NCBI RefSeq assembly: GCF_902809845.1
Contig: NZ_CADDWI010000008.1
Coordinates: forward strand, 186,001-250,000
Direction: 5' to 3'
Length of the DNA stretch: 64,000 nucleotides
From: Chelativorans sp. Marseille-P2723
GTDB lineage: Bacteria; Pseudomonadota; Alphaproteobacteria; Rhizobiales; Rhizobiaceae
Shown in pieces: positions 17,942 through 26,704 of this stretch. How positions within the stretch are numbered: the first letter of the stretch is position 1; each line of letters begins with the position of its first letter. Under the pieces are notes generated by a model. That model ran no database searches. It was not told the DNA's origin and was given only the letters and a program-made list of their open reading frames with translations. Made by a program: the position numbers and the translations under genes.

Positions 17942-18193
17942 TTACTTGCCGCTCCTGTTTCCTTTGCCGAGATCCGTGCGAGCGCGCTTGTCCTTATCCA
18001 TTTTTTCAAAGCTTTCTATGATCTCGTCGGGCTCGCCCCGCATGCCGGGCTGACTTTGGCGCTCGTTGCGCACATTTTCCTGGTCATCCCCCTGAAGGCT
18101 GTTCCTTCCCATTCTGTCAGCGTCGAGATCTGATTCCCGCAGATCAGTCTGGCGATTAAGGTTGCGCGGCTGGGGTGTCTTTTCCGTAGGCAT
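17942..18193 (-). CDS. Small hydrophilic, probably disordered protein
   Basis: This 83-residue protein starts at ATG 18193 after a good GGAG site; an in-frame start at 18214 is less likely. It is very polar (RNLNRQTDLRESDLDADRMG, DKDKRARTDLGKGNRSGK) with no hydrophobic core, suggesting intrinsic disorder. A candidate EcfG-type promoter (CGAAC-N16-CGTT) lies 28-52 bases upstream of the start, so a general-stress role is plausible. No family is recognised. Confidence 0.65.
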   Translation of the reverse strand: MPTEKTPQPRNLNRQTDLRESDLDADRMGRNSLQGDDQENVRNERQSQPGMRGEPDEIIESFEKMDKDKRARTDLGKGNRSGK

Positions 18194-18220
18194 GTCACTC
18201 TCCTTCGATTTCACGAACGA

Positions 18221-18245
18221 AACGCCGGCCTGGGGAAGTTGTTCG
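18221..18245 (-). promoter_or_regulatory. Candidate EcfG-type general-stress promoter
   Basis: On the minus strand the sequence reads CGAAC, 16 bases, CGTT. The alphaproteobacterial EcfG (SigT) consensus is GGAAC-N16/17-CGTT, so only the first base differs. It precedes the small hydrophilic gene by 28 bases. Confidence 0.5.
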
Positions 18246-18451
18246 CCAGCAATGCTGAATTATGCGCGCTCGCAAGCTGCGGCACCGGATTGAAAACAGC
18301 GGCCTTAAAGCGTCGGCAAGGATGGCGCGCTGTAGGAACGAAGCAGTGGCGGATGCGTTGCGCCAGACATCCCAGGGGCGGTGGGCAAGCCGTCCAAAGG
18401 TCGTTATTCTCCTGATGGCCTGCGGAATCTGACGGTTGAAGGGTGATCAGA

Positions 18452-19843
18452 ATGACTGAAGCAGCCAAGCCGGTGTCGAGACCAGCCTCACGCCGTGGTG
18501 TTGGGCGTCGAACCAGTATCACCGCGGTGAAGCCCCGAACAAGCGCATCCTCCGCAGCACAGAAACGACCTGTTTATCTCGTGGATGGCGCGCGAACACC
18601 CTTCATCAGGGCGCGGGGAAAGCCCGGACCTTTCACACCGGTCGATCTTGCCGTTCAATGCGGGCGTCCTCTTCTGGCAAGACAGCCGATGGCACCGGAA
18701 GATTTCGACCTGGTCATCCTCGGCTGTGTCAACGTCATCGCGGATGAGATGAATCCCGCTCGGGTCGCCGCCCTGCGGCTCGGCATGGGTGAGGCGATGC
18801 GGGCCTTTACCGTTCAGATCAACTGCGGCTCAGGCATGCAGTCGATCGATACCGGTTTCCGCCTTATCGAAGGTGGCGAGGCGGAACTGATTCTGGCTGG
18901 TGGCTCAGAGGCGCTATCTCATGCGCCGCTCGTTCTGTCCCGGAAGGCCGCTGGCTGGTTCGGGCAATTCGCGACGGCCAGGACCGCTTGGGAAAGGGCT
19001 GCATCCCTCGGTGGCTTCCGGCCCGAAATGATAAAGCCGGTCATCGGGCTTGAGCGGGGACTTACCGATCCGCTGACGGATCTCAGCATGGGACAGACAG
19101 CAGAGATCATCGGTCATGCCTTCGGCATTACTCGCGAGCAGGCGGATGCTTATGCGCTCGAAAGCCACCAAAGGCTCGCCCGAGCTCAGAATGAAGGTCA
19201 CCTGAAAGGGGAGGTCATTGCCTCGGTCACGCCCGATGGGAGGCTGTATGATCATGACGATGGGGTGCGCCCCGACACCTCCATGGACAAGCTCGCAAAG
19301 CTCAAGCCGGCCTTCGAGAAGCCGCATGGGCGCGTGACGCCAGGCAACTCCTCCCAGATTACCGACGGTGCAAGCTGGGTGATTCTCGCCTCCGAGGAGG
19401 CAGTGGAAAAATACGGCCTGCAGCCGATGGCGCGTATTGTCGACAGCGAGTGGGCCGCGCTCGATCCATCGGTCATGGGGCTTGGGCCGACGCTCTGCTG
19501 TACAGCGCTCATGAAGCGGCGCGGACTTGTCCGGGACGATATCGACTTGTGGGAGATCAATGAGGCTTTCTCGGCGCAGGTACTCGCGTGCCTGGCCGCA
19601 TGGGAGGACGAGGAATATTGCAGCGAAATTCTCGGGCTTGACGCGCCCTTCGGGGCACTCGACCGCGAGCGGCTCAATGTCGATGGCGGGGCGATCAGCC
19701 TTGGCCACCCCGTCGGCGCCAGCGGCAACCGCATCGTGCTACATCTTGCAAACGCAATGCGCCGCCTCGGCCACAAGCAGGGCATGGCGACGGAATGTAT
19801 CGGAGGGGGGCAGGGCGGCGCCATGCTGCTGGAGGTGGTGTGA
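18452..19843 (+). CDS. Acetyl-CoA acyltransferase (thiolase)
   Basis: This 463-residue thiolase has the nucleophile motif NCGSGMQSIDTG, the GHPVGASGNRI His motif and the C-terminal CIGGGQGGAMLLE Cys motif. An unusual basic, Ser/Ala-rich N-terminal extension of about 35 residues (SRPASRRGVGRRTSITAVKP) precedes the core VYLVDGARTPFIRARGKPGPF. It cleaves 3-ketoacyl-CoA in beta-oxidation. ATG 18452 follows GAAGGGTGATC. The stop overlaps the start of the FadB-like gene (TGATG), so the two form a coupled pair resembling a fadAB or fadIJ operon. Confidence 0.92.
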   Translation: MTEAAKPVSRPASRRGVGRRTSITAVKPRTSASSAAQKRPVYLVDGARTPFIRARGKPGPFTPVDLAVQCGRPLLARQPMAPEDFDLVILGCVNVIADEMNPARVAALRLGMGEAMRAFTVQINCGSGMQSIDTGFRLIEGGEAELILAGGSEALSHAPLVLSRKAAGWFGQFATARTAWERAASLGGFRPEMIKPVIGLERGLTDPLTDLSMGQTAEIIGHAFGITREQADAYALESHQRLARAQNEGHLKGEVIASVTPDGRLYDHDDGVRPDTSMDKLAKLKPAFEKPHGRVTPGNSSQITDGASWVILASEEAVEKYGLQPMARIVDSEWAALDPSVMGLGPTLCCTALMKRRGLVRDDIDLWEINEAFSAQVLACLAAWEDEEYCSEILGLDAPFGALDRERLNVDGGAISLGHPVGASGNRIVLHLANAMRRLGHKQGMATECIGGGQGGAMLLEVV

Positions 19844-21993
19844 TGGAGGTATCAGGGAGAATCTGGCAAGTTCTGGAGCGCCGCAACATGGAGCTTGGGC
19901 CAGAAGGCGAACCTACGCGCGCACTCACTCATTGGCGCTATACGAGCGATGACGAAGGCATTGTCTGGCTTCTTCTCGACCGGGCAGGAGAAAGCGCCAA
20001 TTCCATTTCCGAGGAGGTCCTCGATGAACTCCACACAGTTCTGGATGATTTGCGCAATTTGAGCGTTCGCGGCCTCGTTATCCGCTCCGCCAAGAAAAGC
20101 GGTTTCGCGGCCGGCGCGGATCTTCGCGATTTTCGCGGTATTGCGGACGCAGGGGAAGTCGAAAAGCGGATGCGCCGCGCCCACGAAATTGTGGATAGGC
20201 TGGCCAATCTGGCAATGCCTACAGTGGCCGTCATCCACGGCTATTGCCTTGGTGCTGGGTTTGAACTGGCGCTCGCCTGCAGGCACCGCATAGCCGTGCG
20301 CGGAGCAAGCTTCGGCTTTCCGGAAGTGCTTCTGGGTCTTCATCCAGGACTCGGTGGTACCTTCCGACTTACGTCCCTTATCGATCCCGTCGAAGCCATG
20401 ACCATGATGCTGACGGGTCGGTCGGCACATACTGCAAAAGCGAAGGCACTGGGTATTGTTGACGATGTTGTGGAGGAACGGCACGTGGCGAACGCTGTGC
20501 GTGCGGCGATCGACAGGAAGCTGCGGCGTGGCGGAGGCGGGCTGAAAGCCGGCGTCCTTGCCCTTGGTCCCGCCCGCCGCATGGCTGCAAGCCGGATGCG
20601 GACAGAGGCGGAGAAAAGTGCCCCTAAGAAGCACTATCCCGCACCCTATCGCCTGATTGATCTGTGGGAGGAGCATGGTGGCGACGCACGGGCCATGCAG
20701 AAGGCAGAAATTCGCTCCTTTTCTCAACTTCTGGTCAGCCAGACAGCACAGAACCTCATCCGTGTCTTCTTCCTGCGCGAACAGCTTAAAGGACTTGGCA
20801 AGGGAAGGAGCGGGATTTCACGCGTGCATGTAATCGGTGCAGGTACGATGGGCGGCGATATTGCAGCCTGGTGCGCCGCACGCGGCCTTAGCGTCACCCT
20901 GACTGACCTTGACCCCAAGGCCCTTGCGCTGGCGGTGGGGCGTGCGTCTGCCTTTTATGCCAAGCGGCTTCACTCTAGTCTGGATAAGCGTGACGCGCTT
21001 GATCGTCTGATGCCCGATTTCGAGGGTGTCGGAGTAGAAAAGGCTGATCTCGTCATTGAGGCGGTGGCCGAGAAGGCGGAGGTCAAGCGGAGGGTCTACG
21101 AGGCCGTGGTGCCGCGCATGAAGCCGGATGCCATCCTGGCCACCAACACTTCCAGCATCCCGCTGGAGGTTCTGCGGGAAGGATTGCCGTTCCCGGGGCG
21201 CTTCCTTGGGCTGCACTTCTTCAATCCCGTGACGCGCATGGAGCTTGTGGAGATCGTCTCCCATGAGGGTGTGGCAGACGACACGCTCATGCGGGCGCGT
21301 GCCTTCTGCGGCGATATTTCCCGGCTGCCCCTGCCGGTCAGGAGCGCTCCGGGCTTCCTTGTCAATCGTGCGCTCACTCCGTATCTGGTGGAAGCCTTCA
21401 CTCTCTTTGACGAAGGAATTCCCAAGGAGGAAATCGACCGCGCGGCTCGTGATTTTGGCATGCCCATGGGGCCTATCGAGCTTGCCGACCGCATCGGCCT
21501 CGATATCTGCCTTGAAGTGGCTCGTATGCTGAAGGAGCGCCTTTCCGATCCCATGCCGGATATTCCTCCCTGGCTTGTCCAGAAGGTGGAGTCAGGCGCA
21601 ACCGGACGCAAGGCGGGTCGTGGTCTTTATGCCTATGACGAGAAGGGCAGACCCCGGAAGGAGGAGGTGAAGGTGTCGGAAGGGGCCGAGGCGCCGCGCG
21701 CCGATCCGGAGATGACCGACCGGCTCATACTTCCAATGCTCAACATTCTGGTTCGGCTCCTGCGCGAGAACATTGTGGAGGATCCGGAGCAGGCCGACGC
21801 GGCAATGATTTTCGGGACCGGCTTTGCGCCTTTCCGCGGAGGCCCGCTGCATTATGCGCGAAGCCGCGGCATCGATAACATCGTCAGCCGGCTGCGGGAA
21901 TTGGAGAAGCGGCACGGAGCCCGTTTCGCGCCCGATGAGGGCTGGGAGGGGCTGAAGAGTTCAGACCATGTGCCCGTTGCTACCCTCCCGTAG
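19843..21993 (+). CDS. FadB/FadJ-like bifunctional enoyl-CoA hydratase/3-hydroxyacyl-CoA dehydrogenase
   Basis: This 716-residue fusion has an N-terminal crotonase domain (SGFAAGADLRDF oxyanion motif; GYCLGAGFELALACRHRI) and a 3-hydroxyacyl-CoA dehydrogenase with Rossmann motif VHVIGAGTMGGDIAAW at about residue 330, NTSSIPLEVL, LHFFNPVTRMELVEIV and two C-terminal dehydrogenase domains (FGMPMGPIELADRIG). It carries out two consecutive beta-oxidation steps in the cytosol. GGAGGTGGTG before ATG 19843 supports this start; ATG 19888 is possible. It is coupled to the thiolase gene. Confidence 0.93.
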   Translation: MEVSGRIWQVLERRNMELGPEGEPTRALTHWRYTSDDEGIVWLLLDRAGESANSISEEVLDELHTVLDDLRNLSVRGLVIRSAKKSGFAAGADLRDFRGIADAGEVEKRMRRAHEIVDRLANLAMPTVAVIHGYCLGAGFELALACRHRIAVRGASFGFPEVLLGLHPGLGGTFRLTSLIDPVEAMTMMLTGRSAHTAKAKALGIVDDVVEERHVANAVRAAIDRKLRRGGGGLKAGVLALGPARRMAASRMRTEAEKSAPKKHYPAPYRLIDLWEEHGGDARAMQKAEIRSFSQLLVSQTAQNLIRVFFLREQLKGLGKGRSGISRVHVIGAGTMGGDIAAWCAARGLSVTLTDLDPKALALAVGRASAFYAKRLHSSLDKRDALDRLMPDFEGVGVEKADLVIEAVAEKAEVKRRVYEAVVPRMKPDAILATNTSSIPLEVLREGLPFPGRFLGLHFFNPVTRMELVEIVSHEGVADDTLMRARAFCGDISRLPLPVRSAPGFLVNRALTPYLVEAFTLFDEGIPKEEIDRAARDFGMPMGPIELADRIGLDICLEVARMLKERLSDPMPDIPPWLVQKVESGATGRKAGRGLYAYDEKGRPRKEEVKVSEGAEAPRADPEMTDRLILPMLNILVRLLRENIVEDPEQADAAMIFGTGFAPFRGGPLHYARSRGIDNIVSRLRELEKRHGARFAPDEGWEGLKSSDHVPVATLP

Positions 21994-22059
21994 AGCATTC
22001 CAGGAATTCCGGTAACGGTTTTCCTGAAGTTGCGGTAATGCAGGCGTTGCCGGGCCGCG

Positions 22060-22911
22060 TCAGCTTCCGACCAGGGTTCCTCCATTAGGGTGCAGGATCT
22101 GCCCTGTCATGTAGGAGGAATCCTCACATGCCAGGAAAAGCATGCATGGAGCCACTTCATTGGGTTGGCCGGGACGGCCGAGAGGCACGTTCTTGCCGAA
22201 ATCTTCCACGCTCTCGGCGGGGAAGGAAGCCGGAATGAGCGGTGTCCAGATTGGCCCGGGCGCGACACCATTCACGCGGATGCCCTTTGCCGCCAGATTG
22301 CCCGAAAGCGCACGCACGAACGCAACGATTGCTCCCTTCGTGGTCGCATAATCCATCAGCACCTCCTGTCCCTTATAGGCGGTCACGGAAGTGGTGCATA
22401 TGATTGACGCGCCCGCCTGCAGATGCGGCAGCGCCGCCCGTGTCATGTTGAAGACGCCAAAAATGTTGGTCTGATAGGTGCGGTGGAGCTGCTCATCGGA
22501 AATATCGGTAAGCTGCTCCTGATAGTGCTGCTCGGCCGCATTGTTAACGAGCACGTCGATTTTGCCGAAGCGCCAAATTACCTGCTCGATAAAAGTTTCG
22601 CACGTCTTCCGGTCGCCGACATCACCGGCCATTGACAGCGCTTCGCTGCCTTCCTCCTCCACCAGCCTTACCGTCTCGGCGGCGTCGCTTTCCTCATCTT
22701 TGTAGAGGAAGGCAACTTTCGCGCCCTCGCGCGCGAAAAGTACCGCCGTCGCCCTGCCGATACCGGAATCCGCCCCTGTGATGGCCGCCACCTTGCCTTC
22801 CAGCCGTCCGGAGCCTTTGTAGCGGGGCATGAAGTCCGGTCTGGGATGCATCTCATGCTCCTTGCCCGGCTGATGCTGCTGATGCTGTTTTGGAAGTGTC
22901 TCCTGGCTCAT
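22060..22911 (-). CDS. SDR-family oxidoreductase (YghA/general stress type)
   Basis: This 283-residue short-chain dehydrogenase has a polar N-terminal extension (HQQHQPGKEHEMHPRPDFMP) typical of the YghA/GSP39 branch, then TGADSGIGRA (cofactor loop), NNAAEQ, catalytic Ser in TTSVTAYKG and Tyr-x3-Lys in DYATTKGA, and NGVAPGPIWTPL. It is an NAD(P)-dependent oxidoreductase of unknown substrate, likely cytosolic. A candidate EcfG promoter lies 30 bases upstream, and it is divergent from a DUF3008 gene, another protein often tied to stress. Confidence 0.9.
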   Translation of the reverse strand: MSQETLPKQHQQHQPGKEHEMHPRPDFMPRYKGSGRLEGKVAAITGADSGIGRATAVLFAREGAKVAFLYKDEESDAAETVRLVEEEGSEALSMAGDVGDRKTCETFIEQVIWRFGKIDVLVNNAAEQHYQEQLTDISDEQLHRTYQTNIFGVFNMTRAALPHLQAGASIICTTSVTAYKGQEVLMDYATTKGAIVAFVRALSGNLAAKGIRVNGVAPGPIWTPLIPASFPAESVEDFGKNVPLGRPGQPNEVAPCMLFLACEDSSYMTGQILHPNGGTLVGS

Positions 22912-22940
22912 GGTTCACCTCATTATTCTTCCCGTCTCCG

Positions 22941-22965
22941 AACAGGAGGTAAGGCGGCAAGTTCC
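22941..22965 (-). promoter_or_regulatory. Candidate EcfG-type promoter of the SDR gene
   Basis: The minus strand reads GGAAC, 16 bases, TGTT, one mismatch from GGAAC-N16-CGTT, ending 30 bases before the SDR start codon. A second GGAAC on the plus strand at 22975-22979 faces the DUF3008 gene, but its -10 region is a poor match. Confidence 0.5.
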
Positions 22966-23028
22966 CGGGTGCCTGGAACTTTCGCGTGGCGAAGCGGATT
23001 TGCCATCAGATCGGCAAAGGAGATCGAG

Positions 23029-23211
23029 ATGCCTGCCAAATCCAAGGCGCAGCAGAAAGCGGCGGGTGCTGCTCTTGCCGCCAAGCGGGGCGATATGCCG
23101 AAAGCCAAGCTCCGCGGCGCTTCGAAAGAAATGGAAAAATCCATGACAGAGAAGGAACTGGAGGAGCTTGCTGAAACCAAGCGGAAGAATCTGCCAAACA
23201 AGAAGAACTGA
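23029..23211 (+). CDS. DUF3008 small basic protein
   Basis: This 60-residue protein (MPAKSKAQQKAAGAALAAKRG, then ASKEMEKSMTEKELEELAET and KRKNLPNKKN) matches the DUF3008 pattern: a Lys/Ala-rich N-terminus, a short MTEKELEELA helix and a basic tail. ATG 23029 follows AAGGAGAT at 7 nt. It is divergent from the SDR gene. Family function is unknown; high charge suggests nucleic-acid or stress association, which is inference. Confidence 0.85.
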   Translation: MPAKSKAQQKAAGAALAAKRGDMPKAKLRGASKEMEKSMTEKELEELAETKRKNLPNKKN

Positions 23212-23465
23212 CTGGACTTGCAGAATCCTGCCTGGGGGCGTTGATGAATAAGGGCAGGTTCCTGCCGGCACAGGCATTCCTTCCGTGCATTGCCTGGCCT
23301 AAAAGCCCGCTCGGGTTTGAGGCCAAGCGTCGATCGCTTTGATGCTTCACTCTCAAAGGCCTGTCCCGTACCTTGACAAAACCGGGCGCACATGCGCTTT
23401 TCCCGCCGATTTCGAAGGGCATCGGGCCCTTTGGCGGCGCCTTCAGGGATACGGAAGAGATATAG

Positions 23466-25250
23466 ATGCATCGATACCGCAGCCACACCTGCGCACAGCT
23501 CAGAACCTCCGAGGTCGGACAGACAGTCAGGCTTTCCGGCTGGGTCCATCGTGTACGCGACCATGGGGGACTGCTCTTTATCGACCTGCGTGACCACTAC
23601 GGCCTTACGCAGATCGTTGCGGACCCGAACTCGCCCTCTTTCAGCATTGCCGAAACGCTGCGCAGCGAGTGGGTTGTCCGTGTCGATGGCGAGGTGAAGG
23701 CCCGCACGCCCGAGACCATCAATCCGAATCTGCCCACAGGGGAGGTTGAGGTCTTCGCGCGCGAGATCGAGGTTCTATCTGAGGCGAAGGAGTTGCCGCT
23801 GCCGGTTTTCGGCGAGCCGGACTATCCGGAAGATATCCGCCTCAAATACCGCTTCCTCGATCTGCGCCGGGAGACGCTGCACAGGAACATCCTCGCGCGC
23901 ACAAAAGTCATCGCGGATATGCGCCAGCGCATGGGGAAGGCGGGTTTCAGCGAATACTCGACCCCCATACTTACCGCTTCATCGCCGGAAGGAGCGCGGG
24001 ACTTCCTTGTGCCGTCAAGGCTGCATTCGGGCAAGTTCTACGCCCTCCCGCAGGCGCCGCAGATCTACAAGCAACTGATCATGGTCTCTGGTTTCGACCG
24101 TTATTTCCAGATCGCGCCCTGTTTCCGCGACGAGGACCCACGCGCCGACCGGCTTCCGGGTGAGTTCTATCAGCTAGATGTCGAGATGAGCTTCGTTGAG
24201 CAAGAGGATGTGCTCTCCACTATGGAGCCCATCATCCGCGGTGTTTTCGAGACCTTCGCCGAGGGCAAGCCGGTAACGCAAGAACTTCTGCGCATCCCCT
24301 ATGACGAGGCCATGCGCAAGTATGGCTCGGACAAGCCGGACCTGCGTAATCCGATCGTCATGGAGGACGTGTCCAAGCATTTTCGGGATTCCGGCTTCAA
24401 GGTCTTTGCCAATATCCTCGCGAATGACGAAAAGGCGGAAGTGTGGGCCATCCCGGCCAGGACTGGCGGCTCACGAGCCTTCTGTGATCGCATGAACTCG
24501 TGGGCACAAGGGGAGGGACAGCCGGGCCTTGGGTATATCTTCTGGCGCAAGGAGGGTGAGGGACTGGAAGGGGCAGGACCCATCGCCAGAAACCTCGGCC
24601 CAGAGCGCACGGAAGGAATTCGCACCCAACTCGGCCTTGATGACGGCGACGCCTGTTTCTTCGTCGCGGGCGATCCGAAGAAATTCGCAACCTTCGCAGG
24701 CGCAGCCCGCATACGTGCCGGCGAGGAACTGAACCTTGTTGACCGGGAGCGGTTCGAGCTTTGCTGGATCGTCGATTTTCCGTTCTACGAATGGAACGAG
24801 GACGAAAAGAAGATCGACTTCGGCCATAACCCCTTCACAATGCCGCAGGGCGGACTCGCAGCGCTCGAAGGCGAGGATCCGCTATCCATCAAGGCATATC
24901 AGTACGACCTCGTATGCAACGGGTTTGAGATCGCCTCGGGCGGTATTCGCAATCACCTGCCAGACGTGATGGTGAGGGCGTTCGAGATCGTTGGCTTTGA
25001 CCGGCAGACAGTGGAAGAACGCTTCGGCGGTCTTTACCGCGCCTTCCAGTACGGCGCGCCGCCCCATGGCGGCATGGCAGCGGGCATCGACCGCATCGTC
25101 ATGCTGCTGGTAGGCGCGAAAAATCTGCGGGAAGTCACCATGTTTCCGATGAACCAGCAGGCGGTGGATTTGCTAATGGGGGCTCCCTCGGAAGCCACAC
25201 CCCAGCAGCTTCGCGAGCTGCATTTGCGGCTTGCGCCTGTAAAGGAATAG
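23466..25250 (+). CDS. aspS: Aspartyl-tRNA synthetase
   Basis: This 594-residue class IIb synthetase has an N-terminal OB-fold anticodon-binding domain ([20 protein letters not shown]), motif 2 region ([21 protein letters not shown]), a bacterial insertion domain (residues about 290-420) and motif 3 ([19 protein letters not shown]). It charges tRNA-Asp (and in alphaproteobacteria may also charge tRNA-Asn). Length is normal for bacterial AspRS. A hairpin terminator follows the stop. Confidence 0.97.
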   Translation: MHRYRSHTCAQLRTSEVGQTVRLSGWVHRVRDHGGLLFIDLRDHYGLTQIVADPNSPSFSIAETLRSEWVVRVDGEVKARTPETINPNLPTGEVEVFAREIEVLSEAKELPLPVFGEPDYPEDIRLKYRFLDLRRETLHRNILARTKVIADMRQRMGKAGFSEYSTPILTASSPEGARDFLVPSRLHSGKFYALPQAPQIYKQLIMVSGFDRYFQIAPCFRDEDPRADRLPGEFYQLDVEMSFVEQEDVLSTMEPIIRGVFETFAEGKPVTQELLRIPYDEAMRKYGSDKPDLRNPIVMEDVSKHFRDSGFKVFANILANDEKAEVWAIPARTGGSRAFCDRMNSWAQGEGQPGLGYIFWRKEGEGLEGAGPIARNLGPERTEGIRTQLGLDDGDACFFVAGDPKKFATFAGAARIRAGEELNLVDRERFELCWIVDFPFYEWNEDEKKIDFGHNPFTMPQGGLAALEGEDPLSIKAYQYDLVCNGFEIASGGIRNHLPDVMVRAFEIVGFDRQTVEERFGGLYRAFQYGAPPHGGMAAGIDRIVMLLVGAKNLREVTMFPMNQQAVDLLMGAPSEATPQQLRELHLRLAPVKE

Positions 25251-25257
25251 GCAGGAA

Positions 25258-25283
25258 GGCGCGGCAGTTCCGCCGCGCCGTTT
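25258..25283 (+). terminator. Hairpin terminator after aspS
   Basis: An 8-bp GC stem (GGCGCGGC / GCCGCGCC) with a 6-nt loop begins 8 bases after the aspS stop and is followed by GTTT. It also lies just past the stop of the convergent gene and may serve both. Confidence 0.6.
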
Positions 25284-25288
25284 CGCAC

Positions 25289-26485
25289 TTACTGGTTCGC
25301 CCTGACCGCTAGGCCGATCTGCCTGACCAGAATCTCTGGCGAGCCCATCGCCGCCGCCATCAGCATGGCAAAAGGCACGGGATTTTCCGGGCGCGCGCTG
25401 ATTTCGATGTTCTGCGGGTTCTCCAGAAACGTGCCGACCGCCTCGGCGATGTTTCCGGCAAGTTCCGTGCCGAGGAAAGGGGAAAGCTGGGGCGGGATTG
25501 CCGCCTGAGCCTGCGAGATGACATCCGACGGCGAGCTTCCCTGCTGTTCGGCTACGTGATTGAGAACCCTTTCCGTCGCGCTGTCGTCCGTGAAGCGAAC
25601 TGTTGCGCCATGGAAGGTAAGCTGCTGCATGAGGCCAAGCATGGCCATGCCCTGCATCGAACTATCCTGGCCGCTTCCCTGCTGCTCCATGCTGCGCGCA
25701 GTTTCTTGGAGAACTCGCTCGAATTCGGGCGTGTAGCCCGCGAAATCGACCAGCACGGAGAGAGTACCGGCATCATCGATGATCGTGTCGAACCGAGAGA
25801 CGGTCATGCGCCCGTCGGTGGGCTGCCAGCGTGCTTCTATGAAGAGGCTGCCGCTCAGCCTACCATAACCAAGCTCCTCCAGCGTGGCTGCGCCGCTACC
25901 GCTTTCCACCGTCCCGCCAAGATTGAAGGAAAAGGACTCCGCCGCCGCGGTGGCATCCACATAGCTCTCGTCCGGTGCAAACGAGAGTTCTCCATGGATA
26001 TCCTCGATCACCACCAGCGGGCCCTCTTCATTGGCAAGGTCCATGCGGCCGATGCGGACCTGTTCGTAGCGCAACATGTTGCCGAAAGGTCCGGCTTCCA
26101 CATCCTGCGGCAGTATGAGGCCGGACACCGCAATATCGCTCATCGAAGCGGAATCGCCGTCCTCTTCATGGCGCAACTCATCGATGGCGACCCTACCGAT
26201 ACGGAAGCTTCCATCCCCTTGCTCTGAAACGCTCTGAAGGACCAGTTCATCGAGCGCAAGGCTTTCTTCAATTGCAGCGCTGCGCAACCTCACGCCTTCG
26301 AGGATGACATCTCGGCCGTCCAGCGCTGCGCTGTCATAGCCAAGCTCTACCTCCTGCTTCTCGAGCACCGCCTTCAGTCGTTCGGCCACTTCCTCAGCCT
26401 CGAACGCAAAGGCGCTGGAAAGAGCGGTCGTAGCAAAAAGGCTGGCAAGCAAGACGGAGCGTGGACGAAACATATGGCAGTTCAT
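25289..26485 (-). CDS. Exported protein of unknown function
   Basis: This 398-residue protein has a Sec signal peptide (SVLLASLFATTALSSAFA) and a long mature part rich in beta-type repeats of acidic segments (LALDELVLQSVSEQGDGSFR; MSDIAVSGLILPQDVEAGPF). No cysteine pair, lipobox or catalytic motif is evident. Its layout resembles rhizobial periplasmic proteins of unknown function that bind lipid or surround the outer membrane, but that is inference. ATG 26485 has AAGGA 8 nt upstream; ATG 26473 is also possible. It is convergent with aspS and divergent from parC. Confidence 0.7.
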   Translation of the reverse strand: MNCHMFRPRSVLLASLFATTALSSAFAFEAEEVAERLKAVLEKQEVELGYDSAALDGRDVILEGVRLRSAAIEESLALDELVLQSVSEQGDGSFRIGRVAIDELRHEEDGDSASMSDIAVSGLILPQDVEAGPFGNMLRYEQVRIGRMDLANEEGPLVVIEDIHGELSFAPDESYVDATAAAESFSFNLGGTVESGSGAATLEELGYGRLSGSLFIEARWQPTDGRMTVSRFDTIIDDAGTLSVLVDFAGYTPEFERVLQETARSMEQQGSGQDSSMQGMAMLGLMQQLTFHGATVRFTDDSATERVLNHVAEQQGSSPSDVISQAQAAIPPQLSPFLGTELAGNIAEAVGTFLENPQNIEISARPENPVPFAMLMAAAMGSPEILVRQIGLAVRANQ

Positions 26486-26564
26486 AGATCAGTTCCTTGA
26501 AATGAAGCATTGACATGCGCAGTGACGCAGAATTTTTGCGGGAAGATGGCCGGTGGCATGGACG

Positions 26565-26579
26565 CTGTCAATTTGACAG
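26565..26579. promoter_or_regulatory. Palindromic operator-like element between the exported-protein gene and parC
   Basis: CTGTCAATTTGACAG is an inverted repeat (CTGTCA / TGACAG) in the 219-bp divergent intergenic region, 80 bases from the minus-strand start and 126 from parC. A second short inverted repeat, GGGAC-N5-GTCCC, lies at about 26657-26671. Binding factor unknown. Confidence 0.35.
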
Positions 26580-26704
26580 TGTAATCCCGATGAAAGGAAG
26601 GTGAAGATCCCGGTGGACACTGGCGCAAAGTTCTGAAAAGAAGGTCGCCTTAACGGGACATATGGTCCCTTGCCGCGAATCACCTCCTCAGCTAACCCGA
26701 ACTC

